64,000 nt of DNA from the NCBI GenBank assembly GCA_949316235.1, contig OX438752.1, positions 3,433,001 through 3,497,000 on the forward strand, given 5' to 3'. Below, piece after piece: positions 1-10,207 of the stretch. This DNA is from Oegoconia quadripuncta. Its lineage: Eukaryota > Arthropoda > Insecta > Lepidoptera > Autostichidae. Every line of letters starts with the position of its first letter. Positions within the stretch are counted from its first letter, which is position 1. The position numbers and the translations under genes are program-made. A model generated the notes under the pieces. That model did no database searches, was not told the origin of the DNA, and was given only the letters and a program-made list of their open reading frames with translations.

Positions 1-138
1 AAATCACCTAATCTATTATGCCATAATCTGAAAATTTACAGACAAATTTTCAGTGCACGCCAGAACATCTAAAAATTGCAATTCACAATCTAGAAGGTAG
101 ATTCACAATACAAACCAATAATTTTACATTTTCCCATT

Positions 139-415
139 GTATAAATAAAATAAATAAATATCCTTAGACTTACACACAGCGCCATCTAGTTCCACAGTAA
201 GCAACTATAGGCTTGTGTTGTGGATACCAGATGGTTGATATATTACATAAATACATTTTTTTTTGTAAATAAATACTTATTATAAATGAAAACATCCATA
301 ACTCTGGTACACATGGCCGTATTCATCACACAAACAATACCCCTAGCGGGATTCGAACCCGCAACCTTTTGGTATAGTGGTCAGAGTTGCTAACCACTAC
401 ACCAAACAGGTCGTC
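139..415 (-). mobile_element. SINE-A copy (tRNA-derived)
   Basis: The tRNA-like head lies at the right end (about 340-415), with a B-box (GGTTCGAATCC on the minus strand) and a degenerate A-box. The body contains 'cagcgccatctagttccac' and 'ccagatggttgata', and the tail is an A/T-rich aaataaata run at the left. The same structure recurs near 1063, 17926, 23686, 29065 and 45235, so it is a dispersed SINE, not a tRNA gene. It has no coding capacity and would depend on a LINE for mobility. Confidence 0.85.
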
Positions 416-419
416 GTCG

Positions 420-775
420 TTGTATAGTAGCAAACAAAACTTTATATTCAGTAAAACCATCTAAGTCAGTTATAATACGAATAGTAAAAGTGTTACTCAC
501 CGCTAGCAAGACGCGACAAAAGCAGGTGTTTGCATATTTTTTAGAGAAGGGTTATTTATTATTCAGTATCGGAATAGTTTAATTTATTTTTATTTTTCTA
601 AAGTGATTTATTTTTCTTTTTATTGCATATTTTCTGACATTGAAATTAACTAATTTGTCATTAATAATAATACTAATTTGACTTGTTTAATCATTTATAT
701 TATATTATATATTTTTAATATTATGCTTTAGGACAATGATATTTGCACGCCATAAATGGCAGAATATGCGAACGC
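420..775. other. AT-rich intergenic stretch
   Basis: No ORF or repeat I can place. The stretch is strongly AT-rich, with TATAT runs near 695-715. Confidence 0.5.
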
Positions 776-856
776 GCTGTATTATATTTAAAAATCAATT
801 GTTGGACCATATTCTTGTGAATAAATACTTCATTTCATTTCATTTTAATTCATTTC
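776..856 (+). mobile_element. LINE/SINE 3' end with (CATTT)n tail
   Basis: 'gaataaatacttcatttca' followed by repeats of catttcattt resembles the end at 8280-8311, where a LINE-X-like C-terminus precedes it. I read it as a 3' tail left by a truncated non-LTR insertion. Confidence 0.4.
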
Positions 857-1062
857 ACCACCCTAACCCACACGCTACAATACATAGGTCATAATTAGTT
901 CTAGGCAATACTCGCAATTATAGCGAAATTAAATACATGCATAACGTCAAGAGGTCACAGGAATCCCAAACATGTGCATTTGGGTTCTTCGAATGTTAAA
1001 AGATTAATAGTTTCTTAAAGTTCCTGATTTTTTGTAAAAGGATAGAGTACCCGTCAGTAATA

Positions 1063-1344
1063 GAATAAAAATAAATAAATAAATAAATAAATATCTTTGC
1101 ACAAACACACAGCGCCATCTAGGTCCACAGTAAGCATCTAGGCTTGTGTTATGGATACCAGATGGTTGATAAACTACACAAATATTTTTTTTTTTAAATA
1201 AATACATGTATAAATGAAAAACATCCATAACTCGGGAACACATGTCTGTATTCATCATACAAACGTATGCCCCTAGCGGGATTGGAACCCGCGACCTTTT
1301 GGTATAGCAGCAGAATTTCTAACCACTACACCAAACAGGTCGTT
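1063..1344 (-). mobile_element. SINE-A copy inside FB-A
   Basis: Full-length SINE-A: (AAAT)n tail at 1063-1095, conserved body, and tRNA-like head with B-box (GGTTCCAATCC, one change) ending at the 'aaacaggtcgt' motif near 1344. It sits inside the left arm of foldback FB-A and is therefore younger than that element. Confidence 0.85.
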
Positions 1345-1714
1345 TTCTTTTGTTTTCCAACAATTTGTTTCAAAAATGTTTTCTAACAATTCCGTAGCTT
1401 GCTTTAGGTATATTAAATTAAAGTTACCACTGTGAACTTCATTGCGTTGTAGAAGACGCTAAGATCTCCTAAAACAATTTTCTAAAAAAAAATTATCAAC
1501 GTCTGGTACTTCATATTTCCTAAAAATAGTTTATTGTGCCTTGATATTTGCCCTCGGTGAAATTTTTCATAAATATACTGAAGTTATTGATCGATTTCTT
1601 TGAAAATTGTTACAGGAGTTCCAAGCATTTTCTCCGATTAAATTCACAGTGATAATTTTAATCTAATAGTCCATTTATGTATTTTATTCCTAAATATCTA
1701 TATACTATATCAAA

Positions 1715-1880
1715 AGCGCGGTCGCGGCAGACCGAAAAGGAGATGGAGGGACGAGTTGGACAAGTTCCTAACCAACTGGTCGGAGGAGGCCTGCAATAGA
1801 GAGCCGTGGAGAGAGAGGAGGGAGGCCTTTGCCCAGCAGTGGGACAGTATGGGCTCCTAATAATAATAATAATAATAAAT
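1715..1880 (+). pseudogene. LINE ORF C-terminus and 3' end
   Basis: One frame reads RGRPKRRWRDELDKFLTNW followed by a stretch ending FAQQWDSMGS and a stop, then a TAA-rich tail. Nearly the same segment is at 60520-60680, with a shorter piece at 48645-48695. This is the basic C-terminal tail of a LINE reverse-transcriptase ORF, heavily 5'-truncated. It was inserted into the right arm of FB-A. The clade is uncertain. Confidence 0.65.
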
Positions 1881-1982
1881 ATCAAAAGCAATCTACCGAT
1901 ATGTTTGAAAATATTTTTATTCTATCACTGACAGGTACTCCATCCGTGTGCAAAAAATCAGGACATTTAAGATTATAACAAG

Positions 1983-2329
1983 TAAAAAGTGTAAGAAGTG
2001 ATTATAGGCCAGTAAGGATACACTTTTTACTTTTTACACTTTAAATGCACAAGTGGGACGTGGGTGAGCCCATGGTACCTACGTTTTTTTTTTTTATCCA
2101 TAGAACATTATTTGAATAATCTTCACCATAAGACGCCTACGATTACCTGTAAAGGTTTGTGTGTAGTGCAAGGTTGACGTTGTGCAAGTCTATAGCTGTT
2201 TTTGGTATGTGTGGCCTTCTAGCACCTATCCATTAGTCCACTATCCACATGCCTCAACATATTTGTATACTTTAAGCAGCATACTGCATCACTTGGATAA
2301 TGTATTCTCAGTGTTCCTGTTGTAATGTC
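1983..2329. other. Unassigned stretch
   Basis: Starts with two near-complementary aagtaaaaagtg blocks (1981-2042). The rest shows no ORF or repeat I recognise. Confidence 0.4.
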
Positions 2330-2512
2330 TAATATTAAGGGAGTGAGAGCCTGGAGATCTGCAGCACAGGTTTCGAACCTATTTCAGACTCCAGTCTCTC
2401 ACAAAGAAATTTGTTTTTGTATTTACCTAACATTACTATTTCAACAATGTACCTATTTCTTTGTGGTGAGATAATAAATATTTATTATTATTATTATATT
2501 ATTATTATAGCA
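2330..2512 (+). mobile_element. LINE-like 3' end with (TTA)n tail
   Basis: 'gagcctggagatctgcagc' and 'tctctcacaaag' precede 'aataaatatttattattat' and a TTA repeat that ends near 2511. This layout is typical of the 3' untranslated end of a truncated non-LTR insertion. No coding part remains. Confidence 0.4.
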
Positions 2513-2699
2513 CACCCACGGGATAATTTTCTATTTTACGATCTGGAAACTATATGGTTATGAGAAATTTATGTGGCTTGTGTACGCAGTCGATCTGTTC
2601 GTTCGAACCTTTATGGGATAAATCTACATTTGTATTTAATTGTAGGCCAAATTCATTTTAAATATATACATTTAAATCAAGTTAAGTACATGAAACAAC

Positions 2700-3820
2700 G
2701 TGTGCATCAGAATGACGGGTGTACGTCAAAAAACAGTAATTCTATAGGCATGAAAGCAATGTTCTAGCAATGTGAGGAATGTGCGTAAAATTTAAAGCAA
2801 TGTGCTTTTATAAAACTAGAGTTATTTCAAAAAGTTATTGAGCCGCCAACCTAATATCAGAATGACGGGTGTATTTTAAATCTGACCAAATTACTTACTT
2901 TCTAAATATGAAAACCTTAACGTAGCAATGTTCCAGCAATGTGCTCGAACTTACCAAAAGTAGAATGACTTTCGCCACATGCGAAAGGTTGTTGTTGTGG
3001 TGCGTTGGTTTGTAGTGTTAGTTCCGTAAACGTCGTTGATGTTGCGTGCCGCTTGTGCCGCGTTGCTGCCACGACGGTACTCATATTCCATAATTACTCG
3101 AATTTTTAACGTATCCATGAAGACGAAAAAGATTGAAATGCGATGAAAATGTAACACTAATCAATAAACAAATGACTACTTTTGGAAAAAGAATTCCATG
3201 GTTTTAAAATAAAATTAATTTGAAATTATTCAAACAAAAATTATTTTGATTTGAAATGGCCAGTACTGCAGAACGGCAATTTCATTGGTAAAGACCTATT
3301 ATTTCGCTTCTTTGATACATCAAACACGTTTTATAAATAACCTTACTAAGTATAGATGTACATACAATTATACATGTTATTAATAATAAAAAGAAAATGA
3401 GGAAATAGTTAGGTATATGCATTGCACTGCAGCAAACCTGTGCTTTAAATTTTCCTTTATATATTTCATCGTGATTGGCGGTACAAAATAAGCAGGCGTT
3501 CAAATATACAATTTTTGTTTTCAAAATAACTTTTAAACCTTTCGCCACATCTCATTCTATTTTTGGTAAGTTCGAGCACATTGCTGGAACATTGCTACGC
3601 TAAGGTTTTCATATTTAGAAAGTAAGTAATTTGCTCAGATTTAAAATACACCCGTCATTCTGATATCAGGTTGGCGGCTCACTAACTTTTTGAAATAACT
3701 CTAGTTTTATAAAAGCACATTGCTTTAAATTTTACGCACATTCCACACATTGCTAGAACATTGCTTTCATGCCTATAGAATTACTGTTTTTTGACGTACA
3801 CCCGTCATTCTGATGCACAC
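2700..3820. mobile_element. Foldback (hAT-like) element with 8-bp TSD
   Basis: Long inverted arms (about 2700-2985 and 3545-3820) begin GTGTGCATCAGAATGACGGG. They are flanked by an exact 8-bp direct repeat, GAAACAAC, at 2692-2699 and 3821-3828. Each arm carries the motif CAGAATGACGGGTGTA twice (near 2709 and 2859 on the left), giving subterminal repeats. An 8-bp duplication is characteristic of hAT and a few other DNA transposon superfamilies, so the hAT label is an inference. The interior (2990-3540) has no transposase of its own but includes a mariner remnant. A third partial arm lies at 19848-20046. Confidence 0.8.
2960..3298 (-). pseudogene. Mariner remnant, transposase N-terminus
   Basis: On the minus strand a terminal repeat ends near 3298 (taggtctttaccaatgaaat), followed by an ORF that reads YEYRRGSNAAQAARNINDVYG. 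This matches the first helix-turn-helix of the mariner at 57927-58473 (YEFRRGTNAAETARRINDVYG). The coding region breaks off after about 60 residues at the foldback arm. No catalytic residues are present, and the remnant lies inside the foldback. Confidence 0.65.
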
Positions 3821-3867
3821 GAAACAACAAATTTATAAAACACAATTGAAAATACCTCAATTTATAG

Positions 3868-4075
3868 AAAAAAATACGCCGTCCAACGCTTCCGTGAGGC
3901 ATCGTACCTAGTACGCTAGCGCTATTGTCCCGCTGAATGCATAAGTTCAGCTGCTGAGGAAAGTAGGCACCAGCTCTCACATTTCCAGAGGCGTGGACCA
4001 GACTAACGGATAAATCCTCAACAAATTGTTTCGTGTCAGAAGACCAGGGGCCCAATGTCTCCACGCACGCAAATT
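3868..4075 (-). pseudogene. LINE-like ORF C-terminal tail (R family, copy 1)
   Basis: The minus-strand reading includes VETLGPWSSDTKQFVEDLS, then RAGAYFPQQLNLCIQRDNSA and SVLGTMPH. The same order (ETLGPW, LS..LV.A, RAG.YF.Q, AIQR.NAAS.LGT) occurs at 29600-30380, 26640-26830 and 59640-60060, but with considerable divergence. Only the last ~65 residues survive, without the zinc-knuckle and nuclease-like parts. Its right edge meets unrelated DNA near 4080. Confidence 0.6.
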
Positions 4076-4099
4076 CGCGTTTTATAGAGATTGACGCAT

Positions 4100-4404
4100 A
4101 TTTATGGCGCTTGTTATTTTAAGCTTGTTCAGCCGCGGTTCCAGCTCTTTGCGCAGTTCCTTGTTCATTTTATGAAGTTGGTAAGTACGGTCAGCAACAC
4201 AATGAAGGTCATTACTTATAAATATATTATATGTAAGGGAAATTCTAAAGAAAAATTGTTATTCAAGTTTAACTGAAATGTATCTATCACATGATGACAT
4301 AAATGGCATAAAGGCATAAAAGAAAATAAATATAACAATCTCCAACTAAGACCCTTCAAATAATCTCACACAAATTACGCCTAATAAATACATTCACACT
4401 AATA
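4100..4404. other. Unassigned AT-rich stretch
   Basis: Contains 'cataaatggcataaaggcat' type repeats near 4297. No supported gene. Confidence 0.4.
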
Positions 4405-4520
4405 TTTTTTTTACGCGGGGAAATTAATTGCGCATACCGCTCGCCTGGGGAACGGCGAACGGTTATGTGGGACTCCGCTTCGTCGGCTGTAAGTAGAACG
4501 CAAAGCGGCTCCAGGTAACA
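4405..4520 (-). mobile_element. LINE 3' end (GC-rich, poly-T side left)
   Basis: A run of T (4404-4411) is followed by acgcggggaaattaattgcg, 'gctcgcctggggaacggcg', 'ggttatgtgggac' and 'aagcggctcc'. The same block with a T-run recurs at 19727-19825. Read on the minus strand it is a 3' end with a poly(A) tail. Confidence 0.5.
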
Positions 4521-4734
4521 TTGCCTTCCGAATGAATTACTGATTTTGAAGAGTCTGCTTACGTGAACATGCGCATTTCGTTCAATAAAAAAAAAAATTT
4601 AAAGTCCTCTTATCTTCTCCGTGGTTGTCAATATGATTTCTAAGTTATTTCAGAAATAGCATGTATTTATTAATTTTATATATTTGATATTGTATTTATA
4701 TAAAATTTATTTCTATAAATTTTATCCCTGTATA

Positions 4735-4817
4735 CGAGGAATAAAACTTCATAGTTGTTTTTGAGATGCTTCGTAGCCATGTTGAAGGAAAAACGGTTGA
4801 GTTAATTTTAACCATAG
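4735..4817 (+). repeat. Dispersed repeat paired with 51770-51870
   Basis: 'cgaggaataaaacttcatag', 'gtttttgagatgctt' and 'gttgagttaattttaacca' occur here and, inverted, at 51770-51870 (aaaattaactcaaac ... gaataaaattctgta read in reverse). It is the edge of an uncharacterised element. Confidence 0.5.
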
Positions 4818-5519
4818 TTTGTTAGTCGTCGTGTCGTCGTAGATGGGTTCGGGTGGGCGTTGCTAGCGACCGGGACGGTGCCAGTCGCGTGGTAAAGGGT
4901 GGCTCGGGCAATAGCGACATTATTGCAAACTACTATAGGAGAATATACTACGTATTCACATTCGATTATGATCATGAAACCTGAGATGCTTTCTGTTGAA
5001 GAGAAAACATGTGCACGCCCCTCATGCGAAACAACTGTGGAATTCAACCGGACCTGGTATTCAATTCCTCCTTGCTCAAACCCCATGATCAACTTCTTAT
5101 TAGCTAACGACTCACCGGATTCTACCACGCGTCGGAGTTCAGTGGAGCTCCGACTCCTTTGAAGGCTGGTAGCAAAGTCCCTGTCATTTTCGATGTGCAG
5201 ACCTTATATTACTGTTAACGTCGTCACCGCGCCGTTTCCGGCGATACCAGGGCCACCAGGGTTTACTTCCCATTAACCGCGTATTATAATAGTCAGTTGA
5301 CCGTTTGAATAATGAATTCTATCGCTATATTTATCGCTAATTATATATATATATATTCTTATATGTTTTGATTTTAACTTTAGTAGTTATATTCAAGAGC
5401 ATATCAATATATATATTTATGTGTGTTATGTAGTCAATAATATATTATATTTTAAGTGCAGTTAAATTATCCTTATTTATAGTTTGTAGGCTTAGTTTAT
5501 GTACTATTAGTGCTGCTAC
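4818..5519. other. Unassigned stretch with overlapping short ORFs
   Basis: Open frames overlap on both strands (4808-5128 minus, 4899-5162 plus), with no recognisable domain and no homologue elsewhere in the window. 5340-5470 is TATATA-rich. I do not call a gene. Confidence 0.4.
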
Positions 5520-5692
5520 TATTAGTGCAAAACCTCATCTACTGGTAGCTTGTATCTTTACCCTAAGGTTTGCTTGGAAGAGGTCGCTGTTAGCGATAAG
5601 GCCGCCTTTTTGTGCGATTAATGTATTCTTCATGTAGCTTTTGTTAATTGTGCAATAAAGAGTATTTGATTGATTGATTGATTAATTGAATA
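5520..5692 (+). mobile_element. LINE 3' end with (TTGA)n tail
   Basis: 'agcgataaggccgcc', then 'tgtgcaataaagagtattt', then gattgattgattgatt. The minus-strand LINE at 55645-56730 ends the same way (cacttta..., aatcaatcaatcaat on the plus strand). It is a 3' untranslated end with a simple-repeat tail, as in CR1/L2-type LINEs. The element is 5'-truncated. Confidence 0.55.
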
Positions 5693-5759
5693 CAGTGGAT
5701 AATACTAATGTCGGGAAATATCGTTTCGAGGATATCAAAATAATACTAGATTTCATAGT

Positions 5760-6010
5760 GTGGTCAGTACAGTCGCTCGCGCTTCAAGCGTAACACAACC
5801 AGTATAAGCTGAGCTGCCATACGGTAGCGCGCCCATACAACATGCAGACAGACCAAAGGTCGATGTGGTACGTCTGACGTGCGCTCGACTGTCCATCATC
5901 AGCCCGTAAACATCCCACTGGCCTTCCCTCGTATATGAGGGAGTATGGGCCATAATCCACGACGCTGGCCCAATGCGGGTGGGCGAACTTGGGGTCTTCC
6001 ATGCCCTTGA
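5760..6010 (-). mobile_element. LINE/SINE 3' end fragment
   Basis: Read on the minus strand: 'ccgcattgggccagcgtcg', 'tggcccatactccctcat', 'gaaggccagtgggatg' and 'gggctgatgatgg'. Diverged plus-strand relatives lie at 6410-6500 and 61585-61690. No intact coding frame. Confidence 0.45.
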
Positions 6011-6117
6011 ATATAACTACTAATGTTAAATACAAAACAGATGAAAAGAAATAAAAAAGCACGTTTTGATAATTTTTTATTAAGATAAACAATAAGTAGA
6101 CTCTTATTTAAAATACA

Positions 6118-6392
6118 GTCACGACATGACATCGTTTGTCGCCCGCGACGCGACGTGACTGTGGTATAGTTGTATATTTAAACGAATGAGAAGGACAAAT
6201 ATTATCTCGCGCGACGTAAACGTTTGTCGCGCCCCTAATGCTCCTACAGTGCAGCCTTCGTAGCATGACAGCGTTTAGTCGCGCGCGACGCGACAAGAGA
6301 GTGGAATGGTCGTATATTTCGCCCAAGCGTAGGACAATTACTATCTCGCGCGAGCTAAACGTTTGTCGCGCGTGTCATGCTCCTAGTGCTGG
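6118..6392. repeat. Tandem pair of small CG-rich palindromic elements
   Basis: Two units of about 140 bp (6124-6245 and 6264-6385) share 'catgaca.cgttta/gtcg', 'gcgcgacgcgac', 'tcgtatattt' and 'tatctcgcgcgag/cg'. Each unit starts and ends with inverted copies of a cgtttgtcgcgc motif. The CpG-dense ends contrast with the AT-rich surroundings. Likely a MITE duplicated in tandem. Confidence 0.55.
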
Positions 6393-6409
6393 TTTCACTA
6401 GTCCGACAC

Positions 6410-6500
6410 AAATCCACCAATTCGCACTGGGCCTACATGGTGAATGACCCATATCCTCTCCCAGTGAGAGGAGGCTGTGCCCCAATAGTGGCAGTTTTTG
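6410..6500 (+). mobile_element. LINE/SINE 3' end fragment
   Basis: 'atgacccatatcctctccca', 'gtgagaggaggctgtgcccc' and 'aatagtgg' match 61585-61690 closely. Truncated tail only. Confidence 0.5.
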
Positions 6501-6552
6501 TTATTTGTTTTTTTTGCCCAACGGGTTTTTACTTGACGTCTTAGATAACATT

Positions 6553-7130
6553 GGTGTCGATTCGGATGTACAATCCAATCATCCTAAAAGTATCACATGG
6601 GCTAAAGTGCCGCAGCATCGATATCTATTAGGAACTATTCGCATTACAACAACCACGAAACCAACTACACTAGCTACTCACAGAGCAAAGTGTTTACACA
6701 TATAGGAGTATAGATACCATCCATATGCATCCGCTACTGAGATGTGTAGCAAAATTTCGTCCACATTGTTAATAGACGTCGTAGTATAGTGGACCGTAGC
6801 ATCAGTCATTAAAACAAAGTTGGGCAAGTTCAAACCTCAGTAGATGCTGCAGCAGAACTGACGAAATTTTCTTACTAATTCATATGTGACATATTATTAT
6901 TGATTTGGTTTGAGTGTTCATATTGTATGAATACTTTCTAATTGATGGTGCTAAAGTGCTTCGGCCCATACGGTCCATATAATACTTTTAGGGAGATTCG
7001 ACTGTACACCAACGAAACTAAACTAAAACCAGTTTTAAAGTAGTACTGTCTCTTTCTCCCTGGAACAGTACGATGCGACGGCACCACTCCAAAACTGGTT
7101 TTAGTTTAGTTTAGTTGGCGTACATCCGAA
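6553..7130. mobile_element. MITE-H, split by MITE-G
   Basis: Terminal inverted repeats GGTGTCGATTCGGATGTAC (6553-6571) and its diverged complement gtacatccgaatcgtcacc (about 7111-7129). The inner part (7004-7110) has the same core as the uninterrupted copy at 12460-12599, in inverse order. MITE-G (6572-7003) sits exactly in its GTAC. Confidence 0.75.
6572..7003. mobile_element. MITE-G copy 1 (432 bp)
   Basis: Begins aatccaatcatcctaaaagt and ends acttttagggagattcgact, an imperfect inverted repeat. It is flanked by GTAC at 6568-6571 and 7004-7007. A second copy lies at 25321-25751 (431 bp), also between two GTACs. There is no ORF. The superfamily is unknown to me from this terminus and target duplication. 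Confidence 0.75.
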
Positions 7131-7242
7131 TCGTCACCGATGTCATATGGACATTTTTACTTATTCAAAAGGTACCAGGCGTTCGGAATACAATTTTACT
7201 TTGAGTCGAAGCCCAAGAATCTCAAAGATTGTCATACACTTA

Positions 7243-7323
7243 AGACTTTAAGCGTCACGCCGGTCACCGGTGACCGGAAAACAATTGATTTTCAATTGTG
7301 TCTGCGTCGCGGCAGTTAACTTA
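7243..7323 (-). repeat. Palindromic element end (CCGGTCACCGGTGACCGG)
   Basis: A perfect 18-bp palindrome at about 7260-7278 is followed by a second inverted pair (caattgattttcaattg) and 'gtctgcgtcgcggcagttaa'. The inverse complement is at 30846-30935 and a decayed copy at 27647-27725. Probably the terminus of a non-autonomous transposon. Confidence 0.55.
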
Positions 7324-7324
7324 A

Positions 7325-7974
7325 ATCACTAATCATAAAAATAGCTTTGTATGCTCTCTACTAAAATAACAGATTAAAATACACAATTTTAATTAAGTTT
7401 CAAATAAAGGATCTCGTAATTCTGTTGGTTTGCAATACAGATATTTACTACTGAACTGTGATCGAAGTTTAGATTCACGTGATTTCTTTTTTTCTTTACA
7501 CGTTAATTTAAATTATTACAATTACAATATCTTTATTGCCCACCAAAATAGAAAAAGTTTATTCACTACCTATAAGACATAACAATGGGTATAAAAAAAT
7601 TGTACAATTTTTTTATTTATAGAAACTTGAGTAGGGGAACTCGACTCCTAAACTAGGATGCCCCGTATTATATGTTCACAATTTAGGAATATAGGTTAGG
7701 TAATGTAAATCGTAACTTAGTATGTCTTTTATTGCTACTTACACTAGCTTTTTAAATATTTTACCAATTAAAAAAAATATATTACCTATTTCTAAACAAA
7801 ATACTTACGAGGGATTAGTTAATAAATTAGTAATGTGATTGGTAAAATAATAAGAACCCATTTCTAGATATTTCCGAGTCAAAGTATAAATAATAATAAT
7901 ACGTTTGTATGAAAACAGGCTACGTCATTTAATCCTTATATTCAGTCTGCTATTATTTATACGTCAGTGGCAAT
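7325..7974. other. Unassigned AT-rich stretch
   Basis: No coding signal. 7510-7600 (caatatctttattgcccacc) looks like the minus-strand 3' end of a truncated LINE, at low confidence. Confidence 0.35.
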
Positions 7975-8311
7975 AACACAGAACTAAGATATACGGAATC
8001 TTCCGCTTAATAAATTTAAACTTATTATAAAACAAAAAATATGTAAAAAGGGATATTACAAAATTTCAGACTACATTAATGAAAGTAATCCATGGGATTA
8101 AACGGCTCCTCTATACGATATATAAAATTGTTGTAACCTTTCTTGAATGTACATGATTTATTGAAAAGAGACAAGCCCTCTGAGTTTCTCGCTAGCTCTT
8201 CTCAGTAGTGGTCGCGTTCCGAGCTAGTGGTAGTTTAAAAAACAAATGACGTTCATAAGTGCATATTGTATTGCCTACATGAATAAATGATTTTCATTTC
8301 ATTTCATTTCA
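7975..8311 (+). pseudogene. LINE-X relative, C-terminus and 3' UTR
   Basis: With one frameshift the frame reads KKGYYKISDYINESNPWD and stops. This matches the KGYYKISDYLND/AYYKISDYLDD ending of the LINE-X copies at 14872-15093, 49018-49488 and 52356-52553. The 3' UTR that follows (ctctgagtttctcgctagctc) ends in gaataaatgattttcatttc and more CATTT units. Confidence 0.6.
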
Positions 8312-8457
8312 ACTAATTTACTTTAGGATAAACACAAACATGAATACATTGATTAATTGCAGCTACTTAAAAGTTGCATAATGTGATATATATTTTTTGA
8401 GTATCTTATTATATTTCTGACATTAATGTGACTACAAATTGAATTCTTAAATATATA

Positions 8458-8569
8458 AAAATTGTCAGCGAAACCACCGGTTTCGGGTTCGAATCTCGCG
8501 AGGGGTAAATGTTTGTGTGATGAATACGAACATTTATTCCCGAGTCATGGATGTATATATAAATATATA
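8458..8569 (+). mobile_element. SINE-C fragment, left of mariner
   Basis: Contains 'tcgggttcgaatctcgcga' (B-box) and 'gtttgtgtgatgaatacg', as in SINE-C at 54128-54336 and 60850-61060 (both minus). The mariner inserted at its right edge. Rearranged SINE-C pieces ('ggatactagataacg') continue at 10485-10545. Confidence 0.6.
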
Positions 8570-8837
8570 CAGGGCGTCCCAAAGTTATGGGACATGAAGG
8601 GGAAGTACCTTAAATATTGTAGATAGTGAATTTTGCTCAAAGAAGACTTTATGTTATTTTTAAAAGTTAGTAATTCTGCATTCATAGATTTTCTAAAAAT
8701 TACTTGCTTCGGCTGGGAATCGAACCGACTTAAATGTGAAAAAAAAAACACCCTACTTTTATGATGCCAATCGAAAGAATAGCTAAAAAATAATAACTCT
8801 GCCTAAGTAACATAGTATTTTAAAAGAAAGGAACAAC
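8570..8837 (+). repeat. Left TIR of the mariner
   Basis: Matches the complement of 10208-10475 base for base apart from isolated changes (for example tgtagatag here against cgtagatag there). The outermost ~30 bases are identical. The same TIR, with the same differences, flanks the element at 34050-34914. Confidence 0.85.
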
Positions 8838-9281
8838 ATAAAATGATTGAGTCAAATTTCAAGAAAGTTATTTATTGCCGACGACGTTCGAAAAGTAGCG
8901 ATATTATCATTCCAAAGATAGCATTGATTATTCGTAAATAAGTACCCACTTCATAAAATAGGTACTAACATAGTTTTCCTTATTATAAGTGCACGTGTAG
9001 ATGAAATGATAAAACTTGTATTTCAATACGTCCTCTGTAAGCTAGACAGAAGGCAAATTAAAAACAAAAATAAATAATTTATAATTTGAAAATGGAACAG
9101 TTTATGACAGCGTTTGTTTGAATGCATACTTTTTAAGATATTTTAAAAAGAAGTGATATTTTTAAATGTTGTTCTTAAATTTGAAAATGGAACAGTATGT
9201 GCGAGCGTTTGTTTTTCGGATATTGATCTGTTTAGTCTCAATTCACTTACACAAGTGTTATTGTGTTAATTTATTGCGAAC

Positions 9282-10129
9282 ATGGCATATCAAGTAAGTT
9301 TTGATCTAATGGAAGCATATTTTTTGAACGATAAAGATATCTCTAGAAGTTTGCGGTGGTATGGCGTAAAATATCCTGATAGACAAATACCGTCTCGTAA
9401 GTTTTGAAAAGGCTTGTGAACAATTTGAAAACTCTGGGACGTTTCGATAAACGCCCAAGAGAACCACAGCAAGAAAACCATACGATCAACGACGAAGAAC
9501 TTGGTATTTTAATTTACTTTTCGGCTTTTCCGAAAGCATCGGTGAGAGAAGGAGAACATGAAATTGGAGTTTCAAAAAGTAAAATACACCGTGTATTAAA
9601 AAACATACGAGTGACTGAAACTAATAACCAAGTGCGTTTTTCACTCAACTGTTGGTTCGGACTTTTAAAAAACCGGGTTTTCTTAATCCATTTTTACCAA
9701 GGAACCTTGAACACAGAGAAGTATTTAGGAATACTTCAAATTTTAAGGGATAAGATAAGAAACCATTCCGCGGCGGAGCAAGAAAACTTAATTTTCCAAC
9801 AAGATGGAGCTCCGGCTCATAATAGTCGGAGAGCAGCAGATTTTCTAAATGAATGTTTTCCTACATGGATTGGTACAAATGGACCGATTAGATGGCCGGC
9901 CAGATCCCCGGACCTCACACCATTAGATTTCTTCTTTTGGGGATACGTGAAAGATATGCTATACAAAAAGCGATACGAGAACGTAGGCGAGTTGCAAACA
10001 GAATTGTGCCATATCACATCGAGTGTTCACCATAAAATGATTAGAAAATCAACAGGCAGCGGGCTCATTAAAAGATTGGCGATTTGCGTAAGACAAGAGG
10101 GATCACATTTTGAGCATTTAATTAATTAA
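9282..10129 (+). pseudogene. Broken mariner-type transposase
   Basis: Starts at ATG 9282 (MAYQVSFDLMEAYFLNDKDI) and hits a stop at about 9406; the frame continues one register over from 9404 to 10129. The N-terminal half shows helix-turn-helix-like sequence (GVSKSKIHRVLKNIR). The join RVTETNNQVRFSLNCWFGLL lacks the segment that should carry the first catalytic D, so an internal deletion is inferred. The second D (IFQQDGAPAH, 9803) and last D (RSPDLTPLD, 9926) remain, with 40 residues between them, longer than the 34 of classic mariners. Downstream FFFWGYVKDMLYKKRYENV is typical of the superfamily. Inactive as it stands. Confidence 0.85.
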
Positions 10130-10207
10130 TTTACAAAAAAATACCTACTTAATTGACTACGGCAGTTTCATGTATGTTTTTTATTTGATTAAAATGATTA
10201 ATTTCAC

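Larger units (their letters stand above)
1005..1982. mobile_element. Foldback element FB-A, copy 1 (interrupted)
   Basis: The left arm (about 1005-1062 and 1346-1495) is the inverted complement of the right arm (about 1590-1690 and 1878-1982). For example 'ttcctgattttttgtaaaa' at 1021 mirrors 'caaaaaatcagga' near 1951, and 'aaagttaccactgtgaac' near 1421 mirrors 'attcacagtgataatttt' near 1643. A second, uninterrupted copy lies at 61876-62373. Here the left arm is split by a SINE-A and the right arm by a LINE fragment. No ORF is visible. Confidence 0.7.

Noticed and set aside
340..415. tRNA gene at the SINE-A heads (also 17926, 23870, 29265, 45235)
   Set aside because: Promoter boxes are present but the stems do not close cleanly, and the same non-tRNA body follows each head, so they are SINEs.
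4808..5162. Overlapping ORFs on both strands
   Set aside because: No domain, no repeat partner, and neither strand shows convincing coding structure.
8545..8751. ORF MFFFSHLSRFDSQPK... (also 10294, 34001, 34733)
   Set aside because: It is a frame through the mariner's TIRs, hence four near-identical copies; not a gene.
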